Shown here piece by piece: positions 1-9,200 of a DNA stretch of 64,000 bases (its first letter is position 1; each line of letters begins with the position of its first letter). Source of the DNA: Neobacillus sp. PS3-40. Lineage in GTDB: Bacteria > Bacillota > Bacilli > Bacillales > Cytobacillaceae. Position numbers and translations under genes: made by a program. Location of the stretch: assembly GCF_030915485.1 (NCBI RefSeq), contig NZ_CP133266.1, positions 1 to 64,000 of the forward strand, in the 5' to 3' direction. Below the pieces are notes generated by a model, which was not told the DNA's origin, ran no database searches, and saw only the letters and a list, made by a program, of their open reading frames with translations.

Positions 1-2
1 CT

Positions 3-3000
3 GCTCAATCAAAGCGCTCATGTTTTCTTATTAAGCAATATCCAAATAGAGAAATTATTGAAAATGAAAATTTACAAAACTCATATAATAAAGTTATAGA
101 AGATATTCCTGAACATGTAAAGGATGCTATAGAGAAATTTATTATACAAACAAAACCCGGATGGACTTCCGAAGCTGAGGCTCTTTCTAATTATGAGTGG
201 GAGTTAGATAATATTAGTGTCTTTTTTTCTGGAATTAAGACAAAGAAGGTAGATCTTGGCACACAAACATTGGAATATTTAGTAGACGAACACTCCGATA
301 TACTCACACAGGATGATATTGATTACCTTGAGACTCTAACTAAAAGGACAAGTTCAGAACCTACTGATGAAGATCATGAATTTTTTGAAAACCATCGCCT
401 TGAATTAGATGAAAATCGAGCCTTAAAATCAAAATGGGATAAATATGTATACGGGAAACCTATTGAAACTGAAGATTTTATTTCAGGTATATTAGAGGCA
501 GTTGAACGATTATTTTCACAAAGTGAAAATGTAATTTGTAAGAAACACCTTAAAATTAGTTCTCATAAAAAGTATAGTAAGAGTTCTTGGTTAGACTTAA
601 ATGCGGATATTGGTTTATTTTTTTGTACAAGGTATAGGGGCTTAGAAAGACTAACCTACCCAAATATTGTTTGGGATGTAAATTGGTTATTTAAATATGA
701 TGATCTGCTTTCGGAATCTAAGAAAAAGCCAAAATATAGACCTAACAATTCTGTATCACAAAATTCAACTCAGATAAAATTTTATGTAGAATTAGAATAT
801 GATGATGAATTACATTCATCCCAACAAGTTCAAGTAATTTGGAAAGGCAATCCCAATAAAATAGGTTCAGAGCTTCATAATGATTTATCTAGACTTAATA
901 AAAATGCGTTTCCACTTTGTAAAGTCTCAAAAAATCCCATAAGTAAAAAAGGTAAATTACAAGGGATATCATTAAATGATGTGGGAACTTTACATGCAGT
1001 TTACAGTCAAGATAGAGGTTCTTTAGTCGAGGTTTATAAGTCAACCAACGATATCGGAAAGCAATTTGTTTCAAACCTAAAGAAAGAATTAAGCGAAGGA
1101 AAGGTATCCATTAGTGGATTTGAAGAGATAAATGTTGCTTGGAATCAGTTCTCTAATCTATATAAAGAAGCAATAAATGATTTTTTAGTAGACGGCCTAT
1201 TTGCTAGTACATTAGTTCAACAATGTGATGCATATGATAAGCTTCTTACTACTTTACAAGTCCATGCTCCGAGTGACATGAATAGAGTTAACCTTTGGCA
1301 ACCTATTTTAAATATTGGCAATGTTATAGTTGAAGGTAATCAACCAATGTCAATCATAGCACCCTGGCATCCTATGAGATTAGCTTCTTTGGCTATAAAA
1401 GCTTTACAATTTAAAGATTTAATTAGGTTAATTCTAGACTCAGAAGAAGTAAATTTTGGTGATTCTAAATTATTTTTTTCTGATTCTAGAAATGATTTTA
1501 CTCAACCCTATTATCCAGAAGTCGCTTTCAGTTTTAGAGGTAAAGAACCAGAACTATTGTCAATCTCTGATTCCGTAAATGAATATAGTCTAATGGAAGT
1601 ACCTATTAGAAAATATAATAATCAAGCTACTAACGAAGATCCAAATGAACCTAGTTCTAAAGTTACAACTCTTGTAGAAAAATATATAGAGCTTCAGCCT
1701 CACGAAAGTACAAACTTAGGGGTTGTCCTCTATAATTGCGATTCAACAAGGTTACCAAAGGCTATTGTGGAGTCATTATCTTCTTTACGTGATAGAAATG
1801 ACGCTATACGATGTCAGGTTGTCCTACGTCATCGTAATTTAGATAAGCTTAGTGAACTCTATATGAAGATGATTGAAAATACAGATGCTGATACAGATTT
1901 TTCTGTAGCTAGCGAACTCTCACGTGATTTTATGGCTCGACTTAGAATTGGTGTTATGGCGGATACTGCCCCAATAGATGATGAAAATGAAGAAAAACCC
2001 GCTGATATTGTTTTCTTACAAGAGGTTATTTCACGTGAGGCAAAGTTTGTGTGGTCCTCAGTTAAAAAAGGTGTCACACAAAACCTACTAACACACTACC
2101 CGCCTAGGTGGTCAAGAAGGAGGCCAGTTACCAAGGATGAATTGAAATCTACCGCGTATCTAGTTTGTCCCAGTCAACCATCAGTGGGTTGGTCTTATTT
2201 AAGATCTATTAGAGGGATATGTGGTGGAAATGAAACAGATCAGGACAATTATTATTTGCCATCTAGACAGATATCATTCCAAAATGAAGAAACAAGAAGT
2301 ATTTTCGATGAAGCTCATAAGTTAGGAGAATGGGTTGCGAATTACGATGAGCTACTGGATCAAAGATTGCTTAAAAACCAAGGTGTAAATGTTATTAAGT
2401 ATCAACATAGCAAGTCTAATGGACCAAATTTGGTTGTTTCAACAAAGTCAAAACTAAATCTACTACAAATTTTAGTGAAAAGAAGATTAGGTAATTTAAA
2501 CCTTGGTTTATCAGAAGAAAAACTAGTTAAATTAGCCAAAGTATTTATAGAAGAAGCAAACAGCTTGTCTGGAGATATAGTATTAAGAGCTGCAAAACGA
2601 GGTAAATATGCGAGTGAACTACTTGGTGTTGTGTTAAGTAAACTATTAATAACCTCTGAACTAGGTGAATCCGAATCGATTGGTTGGTTCTTTTTAGATG
2701 ATTATGCTTCTTGGCTAGGCAAAAAAGAAGAGCAAATCGCGGATATATTAGCTTTGTGTCCTAAAGAAGAAAATGGATGTTATTATTTACAAATAGTCTT
2801 AACAGAATGTAAGTATATTGACATAAAAGGATTATCTAATTCAAAGAAAACATCAAAAAAACAGTTGAGAGATACTGTACTAAGAATAAATGATGCTTTA
2901 TTCGGTAGCCCTAGCAGACTGGATAAAGATTTATGGCTTGCTAGAATTAGTGATATGTTAGTTGAAGGTGTTGAGTTTCCCCAAGACTCATTTCTCTCTT

Positions 3001-4673
3001 TGGAAGAATGGAGAGAAGGTATTAGAAATGGCGAGATTCCAATTGATCTCAGAGGCTATTCACATGTTTTTGTATCAAGTTCATCAGATGAAAGTAACAT
3101 AGAATGCGAACAAATTCAACTTAGTGATTTGGAAAGTTGTTATCAAGAAGTGTATAACAGAGAAAAGGTTAGAGAGTTAGTCCTAGGTATATTTAATGGA
3201 AAATCGTTGAATAGTATTCGGAATGGAATAGGAGATGAAAGACCTTGGAAAGTCAGTTCTAAGACATCAACTACTTCTAACACAAAATCCGAGAATACAG
3301 AAGTAGAGAGCGTTTCATGTAACACAAGTCAATTAAATATTTGCAATTCTACAACAGTTACCCCAAATCAACACGCAGCATATTCAGTTATTGGGAACAG
3401 TGTTCATGAATTAGAAGATAAAGCGAGAGATGCTGAAAACAAAAATGGAGAGGAAACAGTAATTGATCCCACCCAATTTTGGGGTGGCTCTGCTCTTAAT
3501 CAATGGGTAGAAAATAATAATACTTCTTACATTTCAAATGTTGAGTCAGATGAATGGTTAAAAGATGTAGAACGAAAATTGAAGACTGCTCTAATGTCAT
3601 ATAACTTACAAGCAAAGGTATTAGGAACACGCTTAACTCCAAACTCAGCAATTATAAGATTAAAAGGCTCAGATAATTTAAGAGTTGAGGATATAGAAAA
3701 GAAAAAATCACAGCTTTTAACAACTCACGCTCTTGAAGTTATTAATATTATTGCTCAACCTGGTGAAATTGGTGTATTTATTGCCCGACCAGAAAGGCAA
3801 ATAATATATTTGAGAAATTTATGGAAACAGAGAATTTTTAAACAGGTATTACCAGGAATGAATATGAATTTTTTAATAGGTGTTAAAGAATTAGATGGGG
3901 AATTACTATACCTTAACTTAGGTGGTCCATTCGAAGGGCTACAGCAGCATGCCCCACATACACTCATTGCTGGAGCTACTGGAAGTGGAAAATCAATATT
4001 AATACAAAACTTAATCTTGGATATATGTGCAACTAATTCAGAGGATATGGCTCATGTTTATCTTATTGATCCCAAGTTTGGCGTAGATTATCAAAGTTTA
4101 GAAGATCTACCACATTTAAAAAAAGGAATCATTATAAATCAGGATACAGCCGCCTCTACTTTGGAGTCTCTTGTTGATGAAATGGAGAATCGATACCTGA
4201 AATTTAGAGAACACAGAGTACCTAACATTAAGGAATTTAATAAGAAAGTTTCCGACGAAGAAAAAATCCCATTAATATTTTTAATCCATGATGAATTTGC
4301 TGATTGGATGCTAGTGGACGAGTATAGAAATACTGTGTCTGCAATTGTGCAAAGATTAGGTGTAAAAGCAAGGGCTGCCGGTATTCATCTGATTTTTGCA
4401 GCACAACGTCCTGATAAGGATGCATTGCCTGTTCAATTGAGAGACAATCTAGGTAATCGTCTGATTTTAAAAGTAGAGAGTACTGGAACTTCAGAAATAG
4501 CTCTAGGTGAAAAAGGGGCTGAACGATTATTAAACAATGGTCATTTAATTGCAAGATTATCTGGAGAATCAGACTTAATCTTTTCACAGGTACCTTTTTT
4601 ATCAAGTGAAGATGCTGCAGAAGTGGTTGAAGCAATAAAAAAGTCTTGCCTAACAATACAAAATATCAATTAA
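3..4673 (+). CDS. Giant FtsK/HerA-type P-loop ATPase (5' end outside window)
   Basis: The reading frame is open from base 3, so the gene starts upstream of the window; the first apparent start (a TTG at 270) has no ribosome binding site. At least 1556 residues are visible. The last ~350 form a motor domain: Walker A GATGSGKS (about 3970-3996), a segment YLIDPKFGVD, Walker B LIFLIHDEFADW (about 4267-4310), then RAAGIHLIFAAQRP and GAERLLNNGHLIARL, all typical of the FtsK/SpoIIIE fold. The preceding ~1150 residues match nothing I recognise and show no membrane segments, unlike cell-division FtsK. Proteins of this build are often defence-system translocases. DptH of phosphorothioation-dependent restriction is one comparable giant ATPase, but I cannot confirm it, and no dnd or other dpt gene is in view. 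The motor assignment is firm; the system is inference. Confidence 0.8.
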   Translation, partial: AQSKRSCFLIKQYPNREIIENENLQNSYNKVIEDIPEHVKDAIEKFIIQTKPGWTSEAEALSNYEWELDNISVFFSGIKTKKVDLGTQTLEYLVDEHSDILTQDDIDYLETLTKRTSSEPTDEDHEFFENHRLELDENRALKSKWDKYVYGKPIETEDFISGILEAVERLFSQSENVICKKHLKISSHKKYSKSSWLDLNADIGLFFCTRYRGLERLTYPNIVWDVNWLFKYDDLLSESKKKPKYRPNNSVSQNSTQIKFYVELEYDDELHSSQQVQVIWKGNPNKIGSELHNDLSRLNKNAFPLCKVSKNPISKKGKLQGISLNDVGTLHAVYSQDRGSLVEVYKSTNDIGKQFVSNLKKELSEGKVSISGFEEINVAWNQFSNLYKEAINDFLVDGLFASTLVQQCDAYDKLLTTLQVHAPSDMNRVNLWQPILNIGNVIVEGNQPMSIIAPWHPMRLASLAIKALQFKDLIRLILDSEEVNFGDSKLFFSDSRNDFTQPYYPEVAFSFRGKEPELLSISDSVNEYSLMEVPIRKYNNQATNEDPNEPSSKVTTLVEKYIELQPHESTNLGVVLYNCDSTRLPKAIVESLSSLRDRNDAIRCQVVLRHRNLDKLSELYMKMIENTDADTDFSVASELSRDFMARLRIGVMADTAPIDDENEEKPADIVFLQEVISREAKFVWSSVKKGVTQNLLTHYPPRWSRRRPVTKDELKSTAYLVCPSQPSVGWSYLRSIRGICGGNETDQDNYYLPSRQISFQNEETRSIFDEAHKLGEWVANYDELLDQRLLKNQGVNVIKYQHSKSNGPNLVVSTKSKLNLLQILVKRRLGNLNLGLSEEKLVKLAKVFIEEANSLSGDIVLRAAKRGKYASELLGVVLSKLLITSELGESESIGWFFLDDYASWLGKKEEQIADILALCPKEENGCYYLQIVLTECKYIDIKGLSNSKKTSKKQLRDTVLRINDALFGSPSRLDKDLWLARISDMLVEGVEFPQDSFLSLEEWREGIRNGEIPIDLRGYSHVFVSSSSDESNIECEQIQLSDLESCYQEVYNREKVRELVLGIFNGKSLNSIRNGIGDERPWKVSSKTSTTSNTKSENTEVESVSCNTSQLNICNSTTVTPNQHAAYSVIGNSVHELEDKARDAENKNGEETVIDPTQFWGGSALNQWVENNNTSYISNVESDEWLKDVERKLKTALMSYNLQAKVLGTRLTPNSAIIRLKGSDNLRVEDIEKKKSQLLTTHALEVINIIAQPGEIGVFIARPERQIIYLRNLWKQRIFKQVLPGMNMNFLIGVKELDGELLYLNLGGPFEGLQQHAPHTLIAGATGSGKSILIQNLILDICATNSEDMAHVYLIDPKFGVDYQSLEDLPHLKKGIIINQDTAASTLESLVDEMENRYLKFREHRVPNIKEFNKKVSDEEKIPLIFLIHDEFADWMLVDEYRNTVSAIVQRLGVKARAAGIHLIFAAQRPDKDALPVQLRDNLGNRLILKVESTGTSEIALGEKGAERLLNNGHLIARLSGESDLIFSQVPFLSSEDAAEVVEAIKKSCLTIQNIN

Positions 4674-4829
4674 AAAGTAAAATACCTTATTGAAATTAAA
4701 ATCGCAGAATCAACGATAGTCCATGTGAAATTAAGGGGAATAACGGACTTTCCTAATATTAAATGATAACATGTATTGATGAATTAACTTAATCAAGAAA
4801 CATTAGCACTAAAATGAATAAAGAACTAT

Positions 4830-4868
4830 GCCTGATTCCGTTACGTTAGTGGACTCAGGGTCAGGCAC
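4830..4868. repeat. Degenerate copy of the GGTGCCTGACCCC palindrome
   Basis: Imperfect inverted repeat with arms reading GCCTGATTCC and GGGTCAGGC around a TACGTTAG-like centre. It belongs to the same family as the elements near 11873, 13274 and 35839. It lies just 5' of the helicase remnant that follows, as the 11873 and 35839 copies do. Confidence 0.55.
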
Positions 4869-4892
4869 TATCTAAAAAACATTCTACCCCAA

Positions 4893-5594
4893 GTGCCAGA
4901 TTTTTGTGAAATAGACTTAGATGTTAATGTTATTAATCTACTTGAAGAAATGGCTCGGAAAAAGCAGCCAAGAAGAGAGATGTTATTTGCTGATTATATG
5001 GCATTGATGCGGGAACTTGGTGGAAGACCTTCTTACCTAAAACTACATTTTCAGGGTGCAACTGATTCTCCCCATTACAAACAGGAATTTCAGTCATATG
5101 TTGGATTTTTAAATTGGGCAGAAGAATTGTCTGGCCGGGAGATAGAGGTTTTTGAGCGCTATGAAAATTGGTTTATCGAAGTAGAAAAGACGGTTATGTC
5201 AAAGAGTTATAAAATGGTTGTACTTTTAGCGATGTTACAGCGTGGGGCAGCTAATTGGTATAAACCAATTTCTTCCCATGAGACAGCACCATTTTTTCAT
5301 CAATACCTTACGGAAAAAGAATACCGAAAACGGATTGATTTTTCCGATAAAGGTGCCAAAAAGCTTTGGAACTATGACGAAAATAGTGTCAGCAAATTAA
5401 TTGCAACTATTCCCATGACTAAATGGAGTGGCAGTTCAAAAGTGTTAATTTCTTATGAAAATGATCTTTTCACTTTGAACTTTGATGTTGCGGAAGAGGA
5501 TGAGAAAATTCTTTTTCAATGGACGAAAGAAATATGTAAATATCGGCTTCATTATCATTTTGAACGGAAGGTGATAAGACCACAGATGAATTAA
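4893..5594 (+). pseudogene. C-terminal remnant of an SF2 (DEAD/DEAH) helicase
   Basis: A 233-codon open frame beginning at a GTG without a ribosome binding site. The segment DYMALMRELGGRPSY resembles the region that follows the helicase core in COG1061-type SF2 helicases (a stretch like DYxxLKxELGRxP). No Walker A or DEAD motif is present, so only the tail is left. Related, more decayed pieces occur at 11576-11787, 11921-12437 and 35894-36000, which shows a dispersed family. The frame is intact, so a small expressed protein cannot be excluded. The helicase origin rests on motif recall and is moderately sure. Confidence 0.5.
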
Positions 5595-5611
5595 TATCTG
5601 ATGGTCTTTTT
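5577..5611 (+). terminator. Rho-independent terminator
   Basis: Stem AGACCACAGAT / ATCTGATGGTCT followed by a T run. It overlaps the end of the helicase remnant. A related hairpin accompanies the remnant near 35980. Confidence 0.7.
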
Positions 5612-5644
5612 AATTCTTAATTGTTTTAGAATTAATATGTCATT

Positions 5645-6076
5645 TTATGCATTAGTAAGCATACTTAAATTAACACGCATAATGATTTTCTTCCTTGCAT
5701 TGTCAAAAATTTCTTCAGATATAATTTGGTAAAATCTTAAAGAAGTCAAGTAATTTAAAAGTTCATTCGCCAATCTTTTATCAATGTTATGGTTTATATT
5801 CAAAGATTCTAAGTTAGAAACAATTTCAAAGTTAAATAATGTTAATTTCTCAGTTTGAAGACATTCTTCAGCATATTGCCTGATATCCTCATTCCGAACT
5901 TGATACATTCGGCTTCCATACTTTTTACCACCAAATAATCCTTTTTTAGCCCCAATCAAAATTTTATTATAATGTGATTTATCTTCTTGGCCAACCATTT
6001 TTAAAATACTTAAAACCATCTTATTTGCATCTGGTACAGTCACATAACCGGGTTCTAAGTGATATCTAGTTGTCAA
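5645..6076 (-). CDS. Small hypothetical protein with an excisionase-like N-terminus
   Basis: 143 residues. I place the start at the TTG at 6076, because GGGGGGAT lies about seven bases upstream; the longer TTG at 6091 overlaps that site. The first ~70 residues (GYVTVPDANKMVLSILKMVG, then a YGSRMYQVRNEDIRQYAEE-like stretch) have the spacing of a MerR/excisionase winged-helix DNA-binding domain. The rest is helical and unrecognised. It is convergent with the helicase remnant and lies immediately downstream of the large helicase-nuclease on the same strand, about 1.1 kb of coding strand apart from the ATPase. It may regulate or assist that gene, which is inference only. Confidence 0.6.
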   Translation of the reverse strand: MTTRYHLEPGYVTVPDANKMVLSILKMVGQEDKSHYNKILIGAKKGLFGGKKYGSRMYQVRNEDIRQYAEECLQTEKLTLFNFEIVSNLESLNINHNIDKRLANELLNYLTSLRFYQIISEEIFDNARKKIIMRVNLSMLTNA

Positions 6077-6191
6077 ATCTAATCCCCCCAAAAAGAAACA
6101 ATGTTTACTATTTATTATAGGTTGGGAATGGCTTTTATTACAAATTATTTATTTTAATTATGACAAATGAAGTCGATGTAATAGTAAAAGC

Positions 6192-6222
6192 GGACCTGTC
6201 TTATATAGACAGGTCCACTTTT
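6192..6222 (-). terminator. Terminator of the helicase-nuclease gene
   Basis: Perfect 9-bp stem GGACCTGTC / GACAGGTCC with a 7-base loop. T- and A-rich flanks are present on both sides, so it may act in both directions between the two minus-strand genes. Confidence 0.75.
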
Positions 6223-6224
6223 AT

Positions 6225-9200
6225 TTAATCTTGAAATATTGTATACCAGGCCGGTCTCTGGCTAGTAGATTTACTGCCATTGTAAGCAAATGTAAAATGT
6301 ATTTGTTCTTTCTTTAATACAGTGATAAATGAATTTAATTCCTGGCCGCCTATTAGCCATAGTGCTCCGCCTTTACTTCGTTTATCCAATACTTCAAATC
6401 CCTTGTTTTCGAGGAAAGGTTTTAATCCATCTTTTAAGGTGATACTTGGTTGTTTAAGATCAAGTGTTATTTGCTCAGAATATCCTTTTATTGGTGTTTG
6501 TTTAACAGCGGTTGATTCTAATAAAGCAACTGAATGTTCAGCTTTGCTTTGGTGTTTATCTTCTTCAAGTAAACGAGTGTTTTGTGTGTTTTGTGTTTTT
6601 TCGGGTAGTCTAACTTTAACCGAAATTCCTTCATGCATATCCTCTTCTTGTTTTTGATCTTTAGCATTACCTTGTATCGGGACATCGTGATGATTAATCA
6701 ATACGATTTTTTCATCCATATTATTCTCGTTAATCTCTGTGGTATAGGATTCATATCCAATTGGGTCTATTTCATAATATTTTAATGTTTCCCAAAGAGA
6801 GGAGAGGGATTTTTCTGAATTATAGTAAAAATCACTACCTCTTACTCGCCAGAAATTCCATCCGCAGCGTTCAAGGATTCGTTGCCTATTCATGTCATAA
6901 TCAAACCGATCCGGACCATGCCACTGATCTCCATCACATTCTACTGCAATTCTGCCTTTTGAACCTTGGATAACCATGTCAATTCGATAGCCCGCAACTT
7001 CATGTTGAGGGATAATTCGATATCCTCTTGCTGAGATTTGATCAAAAACCTCTCTTTCGAAGTCACTTTCACATAATGCGCGATTTGATTCTAGTATTTC
7101 CTTAGGTGGATTTTCACAATAGGAAATAAGCTGGTAACGCAAACACTCCTTATTTCGAAAATCATTTAAAGTTGGTGTGTGGAAAAGCCATAGTTGGTCT
7201 TTGGCACGGCTAACAGCAACGTTAAATCTCCGCTTATCTTTTTCAGTAGCTAAAGCTCGCATCCCGGTTTCACCAGGTGCCGCAACCATACTTAGGAAGA
7301 TTACATCACGTTCATCCCCCTGAAAGGCGTATGCATCTCCACAAATGATTTGCCGTTTTTCCATTTCCTCTGGGCCAATTTCTTCGATTAAAAGTTTTTC
7401 GATAAGCTGTGCCTGGCCCTCGTTTTGTAAACTGATAATACCCATCGATTTTCCTTCATATTGTGGGTTTGATATACATGCCTTTATTTCTTTCACTAAA
7501 GCTTCCGCTTCATGTCGATTATAAACTTTTGAGCCAGAGCCTTCTCTGTATCCCGTCGGAACATGCCTAGTATTAATTGGTTCCAATCTATTAGGTGGAT
7601 ATTGCCTTAGCGGTATTAAGGGTGTATTAGAATAGCTGATTCGGTTGGAAAATTCAATAATTTCCGGCATACACCTAAAATGTTCTCTTAGAGTTATTCT
7701 GCCCCCGAATAAGACATTGGCTAAATCAAAGAAGGAGTTTTCTAAACTTAGTAAGTCTGACAGTTTAAAGTCGAACAAATATTGTTTGCGAAGAAATAGA
7801 ATGTCCTCACCCTTGATCCCAACATACTCAGGACTTATTTGCTTATCATCTCCCACAACAATAAGCTTTTTCGCGATATACTGTAAGATTACTGCATCTG
7901 GACCAGATTGACTTGCTTCATCCATAATAACCACATCGAATAGATTTGGTCTAACATCAAATGTTTCAAATACCCGATATAAAGGCATAATCCAAGTTGG
8001 GATAGAATCTCGACACTCACTCATGTGTTTTTGGGCATCTTGCAAATGGATGTATGCATTTTTCCCTGTTCTTTTACCAGCTTTCCGCATTGAAGTATTC
8101 CAAGCTAATAAATGTTGACGTTGTCCTTCTGTCATTGTGCTCAAGGTAGAGAACCATGCTTTTTGTGCGCCTAATATTGAAATTGTCTTTTTAATAGAAT
8201 CTTCTAATTCATCTAAGTCTTTAGTAACCTCGGACTCACTAGTTTGAGAAAATTGGATAAACCAGGCATTTACTTTTGCCCAATTAAAGGCTTTTTCCAA
8301 ATCTATAAATCTTATTTTCCAATACTGGTAATCAAACTGGTTTAATAACTTCGAATATAATTTTGGAAGCACTTTTTTTAACTTTTGAGAAAGTTCTTCA
8401 CACCGTTTACTTTTTTGGGAATACTCATCGAGTTCAATTATTATGTTTATTGACACCCTATATTTATCGATATTTCTAGTGCGAATGGAATACATAAGTT
8501 CGTCCACAATGGGGTGCATAACTTGTGTTTCAATAGACTTTTGAATATTCTTGCCCATTTGAAGTAATTCGTCTTGAATTGTTTTAAGCTCTTCTTTTAG
8601 AGAAATGAAATCTAAATAGGTAGAAAATAGAGAAATATTTTCCTTATTTAGTGTTTTTTGAATGATAATCGGAACATCAGTAAATTCTTTTTGAATTTTT
8701 TCTATTAACTGTTTTGCTGCAAATAAGAGAGAAAAAGGTTCCATTATATCTTCAATATTGGCTAATCTTAGTAATCGAGAAGTTAATGCTCCAACTTGAA
8801 TTTTTAATTGGTCCGAAATCATTAGTTCAATCATTTTAAGCGTATGATCGGTTTTTACCGTCCCATCAAGCAGAATAATAGCTTCAAGGGTATCGCATTT
8901 TCGCCCATCAATCCGAATATCCTTTACAATATACCATGCGTCCTTCACTACTTTTGGTCGAATCAACGGCATTCCTAAACCTTTTCCATTTTCAAAATGA
9001 GATCTTAAAAGTATTACATCAGAGTGAAGCTGAGTTAAGCTGGTTTGACCCTGCCCAGTTATTTCCGAGAGATTATGAGTACTAGCGTTTTCCTTGATTG
9101 AGTCATTTGAAATTCTAACCTGGCCATAAAATTCTTCCCATGGTCTAAATTTACCAAGGAAAAGATCGCCTAGTGCATTTTTTAACCAAGCCTCGTTCTT

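Noticed and set aside
270-272. TTG at 270 as the true start of the giant ATPase
   Set aside because: The frame is open all the way to base 3, the upstream codons look coding, and there is no ribosome binding site before 270.
4237-4656. 139-codon minus-strand frame inside the ATPase gene
   Set aside because: It lies wholly opposite the conserved FtsK motor domain, is leucine/histidine-rich as expected for a shadow frame, and has no ribosome binding site.
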